A stretch of 60,549 nt of DNA, from contig CAJUEJ010000012.1 of the NCBI GenBank assembly GCA_910585435.1, positions 1 through 60,549 of the forward strand. The letters run 5' to 3'. Under the pieces are notes generated by a model that saw only the letters and a list, made by a program, of their open reading frames with translations, was not told the origin of the DNA and ran no database searches. The translations under genes and the position numbers were made by a program. The stretch is from an uncultured Hungatella sp. GTDB taxonomy: Bacteria > Bacillota > Clostridia > Lachnospirales > Lachnospiraceae. Shown piece after piece: positions 1 to 8,177 of the stretch (its first letter is position 1; the number at the start of each line of letters is the position of its first letter).

Positions 1-188
1 AAAATGGGTACGGGAAATTCAATAATCCCTAAATGTTCATTCCCGGTTCTGTCGTAAACATCAGCACCAACAACTTCCGGCATTTTCTTTCCCAAAGTAA
101 TACCCATGATAGCCGCCGTATTTGCGATAATTCCCAGCGGCAGATTTTCGTCAATCACCATGACGCACTTCTCATTTTGTAAATCCAT
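1..188 (-). CDS. DUF2000 family protein (3' part cut by window edge)
   Basis: The start codon is ATG at 188-186, preceded by a strong AGGAGG site. The first 62 residues are visible and the gene runs off the left edge. Visible motifs are KCVMVID near the N-terminus, then PLGIIANTAA and GNEHLGI, which resemble the conserved N-terminal half of the DUF2000 family, small proteins of unknown biochemical role. The gene lies about 100 bp downstream of an AraC-type regulator on the same strand, so the two may be co-transcribed. I cannot assign a reaction. Confidence 0.7.
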   Translation of the reverse strand, partial: MDLQNEKCVMVIDENLPLGIIANTAAIMGITLGKKMPEVVGADVYDRTGNEHLGIIEFPVPI

Positions 189-287
189 TTTTAGTCCTCC
201 TTTTGATAACAGCGGTAAAGATACGCTTTAGGAAATCCTGATTCTCTGGAATGTTCACCAATATTCTTGAAATTTGTATTCACCACC

Positions 288-1106
288 CTAATCTTTTTCA
301 AAAAAGATTTCACGGTACACTCCCGGCGCAAGCCCGATAAAGCTGGTAAAATAGTTTGTAAAGTGGCTTTGGTCGGAAAAGCCTGTCCTTATTGCTGCGT
401 CAAGCGGAGATACGCCGTTTGACAATAATTTCTTTGCTTCATTGATACGGATTGTTTCTAAATAACGGTACGGGGTAATCCCCTTTGACTTTGTAAATGC
501 TCTAAGTAGCGTTGACTTGCTTAAGGATGCCTGGCGGCAAATCTGGTCTAAATAAATACGCTCTGCAAAGTGCTGCTTCATAAACATACAGGCTTTTTCA
601 ATTTCCTGTCTGCACTCTGGAATACAGCTGGGGAAAGGCTTGCTATAATTCTGAATTAGGCTGGACAACAGGAACAACAAATTTTCTTCTTTTCCGAAGT
701 CACTGTTTCCATTCATCACCATTTCATGCAGCGGGCGCAGATAGCAGATTACTTCATCATCACAAATCACATTCTCTGAAAATCCGGGAAGTTCCCGTTT
801 TCCTGTCACTTCTTCTGCCAAATCAAGCATAATTTCTTTACTGATATTAAAGCCACGGTAGTCCAATGTGCCGTCATTAGACTGTACGCAGGCATGGTTA
901 TCGCCCGGATTGAACAAAACAACGCTTCCCTGTCCAATCGTGTAGTCTATGTTCCTGCAAGACAGACAGCGTTCACCATTCTCCACAAAACCAATCACAT
1001 AATGCTCATGGAAATGATTTGGGAACGGCTGGATGATTCCCTCAAAGCGGTAGGCTTCAATCCGCAATGATTCATCATAAACAATGATTCTGATTTCTTT
1101 CTTCAT
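288..1106 (-). CDS. AraC family transcriptional regulator
   Basis: This 272-residue protein has the standard AraC layout. Residues of roughly 20-100 form a cupin-like sensor domain (FHEHYVIGFVENG, then GQGSVVLFNPGDNH). The last 100 residues carry two helix-turn-helix segments (LDQICRQASLSKSTLLRAF and AAIRTGFSDQSHFTNYF). It would bind DNA as an effector-controlled activator, but the ligand cannot be told from the sequence. A good ribosome site (AAGGAGGGG) stands before the ATG. It lies upstream of the DUF2000 gene, which is its most likely target. Length and domains are normal for the family, so confidence in the family is high. Confidence 0.9.
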   Translation of the reverse strand: MKKEIRIIVYDESLRIEAYRFEGIIQPFPNHFHEHYVIGFVENGERCLSCRNIDYTIGQGSVVLFNPGDNHACVQSNDGTLDYRGFNISKEIMLDLAEEVTGKRELPGFSENVICDDEVICYLRPLHEMVMNGNSDFGKEENLLFLLSSLIQNYSKPFPSCIPECRQEIEKACMFMKQHFAERIYLDQICRQASLSKSTLLRAFTKSKGITPYRYLETIRINEAKKLLSNGVSPLDAAIRTGFSDQSHFTNYFTSFIGLAPGVYREIFFEKD

Positions 1107-1238
1107 TCAAATCCCCTCCTTGCCAAAAAACATTGTAAATCAAAGATTTCCAAAAGTCTTGTAAAATATCTTCATTTTTTTGTAATAGGGGCTGTTACTT
1201 GAATTTTCTATATTTTGTGAGTGCTGTATAAAATGAAC

Positions 1239-1273
1239 AGCGACAGCTCTTTTTGCATTAGGAAGCTGTCGCT
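1239..1273. terminator. Hairpin, probable terminator downstream of the MerR gene
   Basis: A 10-bp perfect stem (GCGACAGCT with AGCTGTCGC at its core) encloses a 15-nt loop. The plus-strand side is followed by CTTGTCTTTTTT; the minus-strand side has only a weaker T-rich tail. It lies between the MerR gene end and the AraC gene start, so it could end transcription of the MerR gene. Confidence 0.5.
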
Positions 1274-1357
1274 TGTCTTTTTTCAAAATCTATTTTGTAC
1301 TTGTTGTAAGCAAGATTTTCGCAAACTGGACAGCATATTCAAAGGCTGTAACATCCG

Positions 1358-2224
1358 TTAAAAACGCAAGGATTCGATATCTTCCCGGTAAAAGGCTTCA
1401 ATCGCCTGTGCGAAAAAATCCGAAGTCCCATCCCCGTACTTTTCATCTGTCATCGGCTTGATTTTTTCATCGCGGTAATATTGTGCCTGTGCCAGCATGA
1501 GTCCTTTTTCCTCTTTTATCTGTGAGATCTGTTTCATAACAAAGCCGTATTCTCCGACAATCTCTTTGACTTCAAAAGAATCTACAGCACAATCCTGTTT
1601 TGCAACCAGCTTTTGTAAAATTGCTTCAATCCGTTTGTTGTAGCTTTCTGCAACTTCTTTGCTGATGGGGTTCTGAGCTACAGATAAAAATTTGTCTTTT
1701 CCGCCATACCATTCAACTATCTTTGCATAGCTTTTCTGCATTTTTTCAGAAGATACCACTTCCATATAATGCTTTTTCCATTGTTCAACGCTTCCAAATT
1801 CTTTTATTGCAATGTTTCTCATGTTCTCCGGCATATGCTCCATCATAGTCTGGAACATTTCCTCAATCTCTGTTTTACTGAAAACTGCAAAATCCATTTT
1901 GTTTTCTCCTTTCAAGATGTCATCAATGCTGGCAATCAGGCGTTCCATACGCTCCTTTTTTGCAGTCAGCATTTTCCTCTGCATTTGTAAAATCTGGTTT
2001 CTGTCAAGAGCCGGGGTCGCCATAATCGCTTTGATTTCTTTTAAGGGAATATCAAACTCACGGAAAAACAATACTTGCTGTAATGTTTCCAGTGCCTTAT
2101 CGTCATAAAGCCGGTATCCCGCTTCACTTTTGTCAGTCGGCTTTAACAGCCCGATTTCATCATAGTAGTGGAGCGTGCGCACGCTGATACCTGTTATGTT
2201 TGATACTTCTTTTACTGTCCTCAT
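1358..2224 (-). CDS. MerR family regulator with TipAS-like antibiotic-recognition domain
   Basis: Starting from the ATG at 2224 (ribosome site GGAGG just upstream), the protein has 288 residues. Residues 1-70 form a MerR winged helix-turn-helix (TVKEVSNITGISVRTLHYYDEIGL). A helical dimer segment follows, and the C-terminal 140 residues resemble the TipAS domain (MMEHMPENM, IVEWYGGKDKF, YGDGTSDFFAQAI). TipAS proteins bind thiopeptides or other drugs and then activate their own promoter. An open frame continues upstream to 2308, but that stretch holds the promoter and is not likely to be translated. No transporter gene is adjacent, so the target may be the regulator gene itself or lie elsewhere. 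Confidence 0.85.
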   Translation of the reverse strand: MRTVKEVSNITGISVRTLHYYDEIGLLKPTDKSEAGYRLYDDKALETLQQVLFFREFDIPLKEIKAIMATPALDRNQILQMQRKMLTAKKERMERLIASIDDILKGENKMDFAVFSKTEIEEMFQTMMEHMPENMRNIAIKEFGSVEQWKKHYMEVVSSEKMQKSYAKIVEWYGGKDKFLSVAQNPISKEVAESYNKRIEAILQKLVAKQDCAVDSFEVKEIVGEYGFVMKQISQIKEEKGLMLAQAQYYRDEKIKPMTDEKYGDGTSDFFAQAIEAFYREDIESLRF

Positions 2225-2264
2225 AGTTATCGGCCTCCTGTTCTTGCTATCAGTAACGATATAT

Positions 2265-2295
2265 ACTTTAACCCATGACGTTCCGTGAGAGTCAA
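2265..2295 (-). promoter_or_regulatory. MerR-type promoter with 19-bp spacer
   Basis: TTGACT (2295-2290) and TAAAGT (2270-2265) are separated by exactly 19 bp, the long spacing typical of promoters activated by MerR-family proteins through DNA distortion. The spacer contains an imperfect dyad (ACTCTCACG facing CGTCATGGGT). It lies directly upstream of the MerR/TipAS start codon, which implies autoregulation. Confidence 0.65.
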
Positions 2296-2314
2296 TAGGT
2301 AATTTCAATTAAAA

Positions 2315-4075
2315 CTATTGTTGCTTTACCAAATTGACTGCTTGTTCAAGGCTCATTTCTCCCATGTCCTGTTTATCAGGCTCTGCGTCTCTTTGTCTTA
2401 CAGATACAGACCTATTATTTTTCTCGTTTTCACCTATGATAATCATATATGGCACCTTATCTATGCGCGCTTCACGGATCTTATATCCAAGCTTCTCACT
2501 TCTGACATTCACTTCTGCCCGGATATCCTTTTCTTCCAAAGCCTTCTCAATTTTTTTAGCATAATCATTATATTTATCTGAAACCGGAAGAATCTTAACC
2601 TGTACAGGTGCAATCCAAGTAGGAAATTTCCCTGCATAATGTTCTAGTAAAATGCCAATAAAACGTTCTATGGATCCAAATATAACTCTGTGCAGCATAA
2701 TCGGGCGATGCTTCTCTCCATCTGCCCCAGTATAGTCAATTTCAAATCGTTGCGGGAGCTGGAAATCAAGCTGAATCGTTCCACATTGCCACGTTCTGCC
2801 TATGGAATCTTTTATATGAAAATCAAGTTTCGGTCCATAGAATGCACCGTCTCCTTCATTTACCACATAAGGCTTACCCATTCCCTGCACTGCTTTTTCT
2901 AAAGCTTCTGTAGCAAGCTGCCAATCCCCATCACTTCCGATGGAATGCTCTGGTCTCGTTGACAATTCAATTTCATATGAAAAACCAAACTTCTGGTAAA
3001 CTTCATCAATAAGACGCATAACACCCTGTATCTCATCCATTACCTGATCCTCTCTCATAAAAATGTGAGCGTCATCCTGAGTAAAGGAACGTACTCTCAT
3101 GAGACCATGTAATGTTCCGGACTTTTCATTACGATGCACAAGCCCTAATTCTCCCATTCGCATTGGAAGCTCCTTATATGACCTGGGTTCCATTTTATAC
3201 ACCAGCATTCCACCCGGGCAACTCATTGGTTTGATTGCATAATCATCATCTTCAACCTTAAGAGAGTACATGGCATCTCTATAAAAATCCCAATGGCCAG
3301 ATGTTTCCCAAAGGCTTCTTTCCAACATAATGGGCGTAGAAATTTCAACATATCCTTCTCTGCGATGGATTCTCCTCCAATAATCAATCAGCAAATTCTT
3401 CAATATCATTCCCTTTGGCAGGAATACAGGTAATCCTGGCCCTTCATCAAATATCGTAAATATTCCAAGCTCCTTTCCCAGTTTTCTGTGATCTCTTGCT
3501 TTTGCTTCTTCAACCATATGCAGATATTCATCCAACTGCGCCGCTTTTGGAAAAGATATACCATAGATTCTCGTAAGCATTTGATTTTTTTCGTTACCTC
3601 TCCAGTAGGCCCCTGCCACTGACAACAGCTTGATCGCTTTAATCTGACACACATTGGAAATATGTGGTCCCGCACAAAATTCCTCATATTCTCCCTGCTT
3701 ATAGAAGCTGATTTGTTCTGCATCATTCAGTTCCTGAATCAGCTCAATTTTATATTTTTCATCTGCCTTATCCATAAATCTAAGAGCTTCTTCTTTTGAC
3801 CTTTCATAGACCTGCAAGGAGAGAGACTCCTTTACAATTTTTCGCATTTCTGCTTCGATTGTCTTTAAATGCTCTTCTGAAAACGAAAAATCAAATTGAA
3901 AATCATAATAAAATCCATTTTCGATTGCCGGGCCAATGGCGCACTTCGTTTTGGGATATAAGCGTTTTACGGCCTGTGCAAGCACATGTGCGCTCGTATG
4001 CCAAAATGCCTTTTTGCCCTCCTTTTCTTCAAAGCTTACTTCTACAATTTCTCCATTTTTTCGCAGAACCTTCAT
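2315..4075 (-). CDS. thrS: Threonyl-tRNA synthetase lacking the N-terminal TGS domain
   Basis: A class II synthetase of 586 residues that charges tRNA-Thr. The editing-domain motif HTSAHVLAQAV lies at about residue 26. The catalytic core has the zinc-site motif PMSCPGGM, motif 2 around LMRVRSFTQDDAH and motif 3 around GSIERFIGILLEHY. A C-terminal anticodon-binding domain completes it. Full-length enzymes are about 640 residues; here the usual first 50-60 residues (TGS domain) are missing, and only a short strand segment precedes the editing domain. The start is fixed by AAAGGAG before the ATG. Expression is controlled by the T-box leader upstream. It could be a second, stress-inducible copy beside a housekeeping thrS elsewhere. 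Confidence 0.95.
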   Translation of the reverse strand: MKVLRKNGEIVEVSFEEKEGKKAFWHTSAHVLAQAVKRLYPKTKCAIGPAIENGFYYDFQFDFSFSEEHLKTIEAEMRKIVKESLSLQVYERSKEEALRFMDKADEKYKIELIQELNDAEQISFYKQGEYEEFCAGPHISNVCQIKAIKLLSVAGAYWRGNEKNQMLTRIYGISFPKAAQLDEYLHMVEEAKARDHRKLGKELGIFTIFDEGPGLPVFLPKGMILKNLLIDYWRRIHRREGYVEISTPIMLERSLWETSGHWDFYRDAMYSLKVEDDDYAIKPMSCPGGMLVYKMEPRSYKELPMRMGELGLVHRNEKSGTLHGLMRVRSFTQDDAHIFMREDQVMDEIQGVMRLIDEVYQKFGFSYEIELSTRPEHSIGSDGDWQLATEALEKAVQGMGKPYVVNEGDGAFYGPKLDFHIKDSIGRTWQCGTIQLDFQLPQRFEIDYTGADGEKHRPIMLHRVIFGSIERFIGILLEHYAGKFPTWIAPVQVKILPVSDKYNDYAKKIEKALEEKDIRAEVNVRSEKLGYKIREARIDKVPYMIIIGENEKNNRSVSVRQRDAEPDKQDMGEMSLEQAVNLVKQQ

Positions 4076-4130
4076 ACTTTGTTGCTCCTTTCCTTTTCAG
4101 CTTTAACTTTTTGGCAACAACATAAGAAAA

Positions 4131-4385
4131 GCACCCATAAGACCATAATCGTATAGTCTTAAGGGTGCATTTAGCACGGTTCCACCTTAACTTTTCACTT
4201 CAGATTCTATCAAATCCTATCCTTTAACGCAGGCGTACGGTAACACTTACTCATTTCAGCATTACAGCTCTGGAATGGTTTTCGTCTAATTTCCACATAA
4301 ATAGCTTCCACCAAGCGCTATTCTCTCTGGATGTTTCCAACTAAACTACTCTTTTCCGTCATCGCTTTTCTTATGTTATTGATGG
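4131..4385 (-). promoter_or_regulatory. T-box riboswitch, threonine type (ACC specifier)
   Basis: Read on the minus strand, the leader carries the T-box hallmarks in order: an AGTA motif, the AGAGAG segment, a GGTGGAAG apical segment, a likely specifier ACC (4279-4277) in the sequence GAAAACCATTCC, the conserved T-box core GGTGGAACCG (about 4187-4173), and a terminator stem (GCACCC pairing with GGGTGC, 4168-4131) followed by TTTTCTT. Uncharged tRNA-Thr would stabilise the antiterminator and allow thrS transcription. The ACC specifier agrees with the downstream gene. Confidence 0.9.
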
Positions 4386-4386
4386 T

Positions 4387-4415
4387 ACTTTATCACAGCT
4401 TTTATATTTAGTCAA
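4387..4415 (-). promoter_or_regulatory. Sigma-A type promoter of the thrS T-box transcript
   Basis: TTGACT (4415-4410), a 17-bp spacer and TAAAGT (4392-4387) on the minus strand, placed directly before the first T-box elements. This is the expected start for the T-box leader and thrS. Confidence 0.75.
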
Positions 4416-4517
4416 TGCTCATTTTTCCTCTCTGACACAGCCGGCACAAAGTCTGGCCATTATAGCAATGCCATCATATTAAATTTTTCATATATTATAG
4501 TTTTGAGCAGACCACAT

Positions 4518-5546
4518 CTATACATTCATATACATAAGCTTTTCCGCTTCCGTATATTCCGCTTCCGTATACCCATACAAGATAATCTGTTCTTTGGCAG
4601 CGTTCGCCCTGATCATTCTCGCTATAGCATCAATCCGCTCTTTCTTGATGCCCTCCTTGATGCCCTCCTTGATACCCTCCTTGATACCCTCCTTGATGCC
4701 CTCCTTGATACCCTTTTTTATACCATCCGCTTCAATATTCTCTGATAAATTACACATAATTTGGATCCTCCCTTCTAATTCAGCAGTCATTACCATTCCA
4801 TATTCATCCGTTAATATACGTTTCTTCTCCGCTGCAGTTTTCCCGGACAGCAATTCTTCCAACATAGCAATCAATACATTTGGCGATTTTCTCACATCTT
4901 CTCCAGCAAAATGGTTTCCCCTGCCTCTTAAATTGACTACAATTCCTTTCATCAGATTTACAGGATACGAAATCTTCTTATTTCCAAAGACCACTTTTCT
5001 GTCTAGGCCGATCTCCTCAATGGAATCTTCTGTTTCATCATTATCCATACAAAGCCATATGCTTCGCACTTTTTTTAAGGCATCGAAATCACTGTGGAAG
5101 AATTCTGTCTGTTTTTGTGCTGAGATCATCCTTGCAAGATAGAATACGATTCGATTTTCCAAATGGTATCCTAATTTACCCGGATCCGTTGATTTCTGTG
5201 CTTCAAGATTCACTAAAATCTTCATTTCACTTTCTTTATGATATGCTGTAAAACGGATATCATAATAAATATTTCCTTCTCCCGGAACATTGTCCTCAGT
5301 CATCGTTCCTTTTACACGTCCAAGGTTGGAAAGGCCCGCATCAACCGGCCTTGTTCCTATCTCAATGTCATCACCGATACAGCCTATAATATCCCTAATC
5401 TCCATATCCTCAAACTCTTCCATTGTATATTTCAGAATTCGCGATAATATCTGCTTGTCTGCAAGTAAATATTTAATGTTTGTATCATATGCAGGACCCG
5501 AATCATTTGTTGCATCAACTGCCTGCGCTAAATTCGTCTCTATCAT
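4518..5546 (-). CDS. Rpn-type recombination-promoting nuclease / PD-(D/E)XK transposase-family protein
   Basis: The protein is about 342 residues if started at the ATG at 5546, with AGAGAGGA just upstream; a longer frame starts at a GTG at 5570 without a clear ribosome site. The N-terminal half has the nuclease-type signature of this family: DTNIKYLLADK, then YYDIRF and VNLEAQK, which supply the acidic D...E-x-Q/K residues of a PD-(D/E)XK fold. Such proteins are DNA endonucleases abundant in Clostridia and often move with mobile DNA. The C-terminal part has six GIKE-type repeats and a helical tail ending in KLMYMNV. No transposon ends were seen. It is separated from thrS by the T-box leader. 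Confidence 0.8.
   Translation of the reverse strand: MIETNLAQAVDATNDSGPAYDTNIKYLLADKQILSRILKYTMEEFEDMEIRDIIGCIGDDIEIGTRPVDAGLSNLGRVKGTMTEDNVPGEGNIYYDIRFTAYHKESEMKILVNLEAQKSTDPGKLGYHLENRIVFYLARMISAQKQTEFFHSDFDALKKVRSIWLCMDNDETEDSIEEIGLDRKVVFGNKKISYPVNLMKGIVVNLRGRGNHFAGEDVRKSPNVLIAMLEELLSGKTAAEKKRILTDEYGMVMTAELEGRIQIMCNLSENIEADGIKKGIKEGIKEGIKEGIKEGIKEGIKKERIDAIARMIRANAAKEQIILYGYTEAEYTEAEKLMYMNV
4645..4716 (-). repeat. 12-bp tandem repeat coding (GIKE)n
   Basis: Six consecutive 12-bp units of the form TTGATRCCCTCC (plus strand), differing at single positions, encode repeated GIKE near the C-terminus of the Rpn-type protein. Because the unit is a multiple of three, copy changes would alter length without breaking the frame. 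Confidence 0.95.
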
Positions 5547-5669
5547 CTGTCCTCTCTTTCCCTTGTTCACTTATCCAGAAATTTACCAAACTGATTAAGT
5601 GAACATCTCTGTAATTGCATTTTATCATAATCACAGCGGAACTTCAACTATCCCCTTTACATCTGTATT

Positions 5670-6416
5670 TTACTTCTCTAATAATTTTAAAAATCTCTTG
5701 TCATTCATCTGCTCATTTGTAACATAGCTGCCGTCTGAAAATAATGCATACGTTGTAATTGGTGTCGGGGCATTTTGTGCGTCTTCTTTGCTCTGTAAAT
5801 GAATAGCCTTAAATTGTACCGATTTTTCTTTTGCAATGTTTTCAATGACAGGAACATATTTTGCATTAAACGGGCACTGGCTGGTGTAATACAGGACATA
5901 TCCCATCTCATCAATATGAGGGTGTCTCGCACATTCTTTAAATTTGGGTAACAAAGGGGTTTCTGTAAGAGGCAGATACCATAGCTGAATACCGTTATCT
6001 GCCTCATCACTGACGGCAAAACCTTTGTACTTCAGAAATTTAGGGTCAGCCAGAAACGTTTTTTTCTTTGCCGCAGATAATATGCACAGTCCTTTTTTTC
6101 CTTTGCTTTTGCTGTCTTCTATACAGGCGTCCAGCAGTTCTGTGGAATACCCATGCCCTTTGAAGGCTCCGGCCACCCATAGGCAGTCAATATACATATA
6201 GCCGTCTGCGGCAATGGGATTCCACGCATTTTCAGCAGGTATATATTCAATAAAACATTTTCCCCGCTGTTCACTTTTCAGGAAAACCAAACCGTCGTCA
6301 AAACGTTCTTTCAGCCAGTTCTTTTTTGACGCCACCTGAATATCATTGTTGCTGGAAATCGCACAGCATATATGTTCCTTTTCTATATTCTCCCTTGTTA
6401 CTCTGATATACTCCAT
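5670..6416 (-). CDS. GNAT acetyltransferase with C-terminal YoaP-like domain
   Basis: A 248-residue protein. Residues 1-150 resemble a GNAT fold with an acetyl-CoA loop region GAFKGHGYSTELLDAC. Residues of about 170-248 resemble the YoaP domain: YVLYYTSQCPFNAKYVP, a thioredoxin-like start, then FKAIHLQSKEDAQNAPTPITTYALF. The acyl acceptor is unknown. The ATG is preceded by GGAGG. An exact palindrome that may be an operator lies just upstream, next to the end of a YafY/WYL regulator gene, so this gene is the likely target of that regulator. Confidence 0.8.
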   Translation of the reverse strand: MEYIRVTRENIEKEHICCAISSNNDIQVASKKNWLKERFDDGLVFLKSEQRGKCFIEYIPAENAWNPIAADGYMYIDCLWVAGAFKGHGYSTELLDACIEDSKSKGKKGLCILSAAKKKTFLADPKFLKYKGFAVSDEADNGIQLWYLPLTETPLLPKFKECARHPHIDEMGYVLYYTSQCPFNAKYVPVIENIAKEKSVQFKAIHLQSKEDAQNAPTPITTYALFSDGSYVTNEQMNDKRFLKLLEK

Positions 6417-6488
6417 AAGGATACCTCCGTAATGTGTTTAAAGATTATATATAGCTGTATTGCTATGGTATCAGTATAACGCAGATAT

Positions 6489-6507
6489 CCTGACACCTTT
6501 TGTCAGG
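6489..6507 (-). promoter_or_regulatory. Palindromic operator candidate (CCTGACA-N5-TGTCAGG)
   Basis: A perfect 7-bp inverted repeat with a 5-nt spacer overlaps the last codons of the YafY-type regulator gene and lies about 75 bp upstream of the YoaP-type gene. A TATACT -10-like box follows on the minus strand. Position and symmetry suggest it is the binding site of the adjacent regulator. Confidence 0.55.
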
Positions 6508-7399
6508 GTTTATTTATTTTATAAATTGCCTGGGCCTGTGCGGCTAAAATACCTTTTAAATGCTTTGGTTCGATTATCTCGACCTGTGCCCCAAATGAAA
6601 GCAGATAGCCAATCAGCCATGTATCAGCAGGCATTTCAGCCCGGACAATCAGATCACCGTTTTTCTGATATTCAATTTCTGTTTCGTCAAATTCATCATA
6701 GACGCGATATGCAATTTCTTTTGAAAACAAAAGGACTATCCGGGGATATGCCTGGGGCATATCCTTTTCCGGTTCCGGGTACGGCTTTGGGATAAATGTA
6801 TTCTCTGATAGTTCCAGCTCCGATATACGATTTAGTTTGAACAGGCGAAAATCCTGCTTTTCAGTGCAAAACCCTTTCAAATACCATTCTTTTGATTTAT
6901 ACACTATTTTTAATGGCTGAATGATTCGTTTTATTCTTTCACCGCTGGTATTTTCGTAAACTGCTTTTATTTCTCTGCACTGAATTACCGCTGTTTTTAA
7001 TATTTCAAATTTTGAGTTATCATAAGTCCGTTTTCCCCAGCGGGAGAAATCCACTTCAAGCCAGTTTCTTGTATTTACATTGAAAAGCGCTGACAGCTTT
7101 GTCACCATTTCTTGTCCGCCGGTATATCCTGTGGCAAATATACTTTGTATTGCTGTCAATACTTCCAGCCTTTCGCTCTCGGATAATGCTGCCCTGTCCA
7201 GTATAAAATCCTGCAATAAATATATTCCGCCGTTTCTTCCTGGTTCAGTATAGATCGGAATGCCTGCACTGCTTAATGCTTCCACATCACGGTAAATTGT
7301 CCTTTGAGAGACTTCAAATTCAGCTGCCAGTTCAGGAGCTGTAGCGCGTTTCCTGTCTAAAAGATAATATAAAATTTTAAATAAACGAATATCTGACAT
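6503..7399 (-). CDS. YafY/DeoR-like regulator with WYL domain
   Basis: A 298-residue protein with an N-terminal winged helix (APELAAEFEVSQRTIYRDVEAL), a linker, and a WYL domain of about residues 135-225 (IIQPLKIVYKSKEWYLKGFC). A C-terminal extension contains WLIGYLLSFGAQVEI. WYL regulators bind nucleotides or other ligands and usually repress a neighbouring gene. Here the neighbour is the YoaP-type acetyltransferase gene 86 bp downstream, with a palindrome between them. The start is set by a GGGAGGGGGAAGG ribosome site. Confidence 0.9.
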   Translation of the reverse strand: MSDIRLFKILYYLLDRKRATAPELAAEFEVSQRTIYRDVEALSSAGIPIYTEPGRNGGIYLLQDFILDRAALSESERLEVLTAIQSIFATGYTGGQEMVTKLSALFNVNTRNWLEVDFSRWGKRTYDNSKFEILKTAVIQCREIKAVYENTSGERIKRIIQPLKIVYKSKEWYLKGFCTEKQDFRLFKLNRISELELSENTFIPKPYPEPEKDMPQAYPRIVLLFSKEIAYRVYDEFDETEIEYQKNGDLIVRAEMPADTWLIGYLLSFGAQVEIIEPKHLKGILAAQAQAIYKINKP

Positions 7400-7472
7400 C
7401 CTTCCCCCTCCCGGATGTTGTCAAATTTTTATTGAACCTGTATCCAAACTCCATTTCCGGGAAAATGAACCA

Positions 7473-7504
7473 CCAAAGCCACAAGCTTTTGCTCGTGGCT
7501 TCGG
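7473..7504 (-). terminator. Stable hairpin after the metallo-hydrolase gene
   Basis: A 14-bp stem with a 4-nt loop pairs fully as minus-strand RNA when G-U pairs are allowed. It lacks a clean U-run, so it is either a weak terminator or another structural element. Confidence 0.45.
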
Positions 7505-7528
7505 ATATAAGGTAGTTGTACGATATGG

Positions 7529-8167
7529 TTATGTTACCCATTGTTTGTTAAGCACTGGCTTGCCGTGGCCAAAATAGATAGTTCTGTTACCCATACTGCT
7601 TATCTTCCTTGCGCTCTCCAGCATAGTGTCCCTGTTATGATACAACATGGAGACTGTGGGGTAGAACATGTTCATCAGTGCATCTCCTGCCAGAAAATAT
7701 TTCTTATCTACGTCAATGCCAATGGATCCGTCTGTATGTCCCGGCAAGGAAATAATATGTGCATCTATTCCGTATTTGGATAAGTGGTCATCATCATGCA
7801 ACAATATATCAGGTTTAAATTCCGGTATGGAGCGAACCGAAAATTCTTTGAGAGATACTGACAGAACAATTTTTCCTAAAATATTTGCCGCAGACAGGGA
7901 TTGGTTTGCATTTGATTGAATCAGATTACAATCCTTCTCATTCATCCCAATGGGAATTCCCAAAGCATCCGATATCCGGGCTGCATTTTCGGCATGATCG
8001 AAATGGGCGTGGGTTAAAGCTATCAACTTTACACTGTAAAATTTACATGTGTCAATCACTTTGCCAATAAACTCTTTTTTCCCTGTGTCCACTAATATTC
8101 CGCTTGTTCCATTTTCAATAATATAGCAATTCACGTTGCCGCATTTTATCTGATGGATCTGGCTCAT
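7529..8167 (-). CDS. MBL-fold metallo-hydrolase
   Basis: A 212-residue metallo-beta-lactamase-fold protein. The metal site is clear: LTHAHFDHAEN at about residue 53, GHTDGSIG at about 144, AGDALM and the final FGHGKPV. This is the glyoxalase II-like subgroup of hydrolases; the substrate is not evident. The gene starts 10 nt after the stop of the GH120 gene upstream and is probably co-transcribed with it. Confidence 0.9.
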   Translation of the reverse strand: MSQIHQIKCGNVNCYIIENGTSGILVDTGKKEFIGKVIDTCKFYSVKLIALTHAHFDHAENAARISDALGIPIGMNEKDCNLIQSNANQSLSAANILGKIVLSVSLKEFSVRSIPEFKPDILLHDDDHLSKYGIDAHIISLPGHTDGSIGIDVDKKYFLAGDALMNMFYPTVSMLYHNRDTMLESARKISSMGNRTIYFGHGKPVLNKQWVT

Positions 8168-8177
8168 TTTCGTTCTC

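Noticed and set aside
4518..5546. Active insertion sequence
   Set aside because: The protein is in a transposase-related nuclease family, but no terminal inverted repeats or target duplication were found around it.
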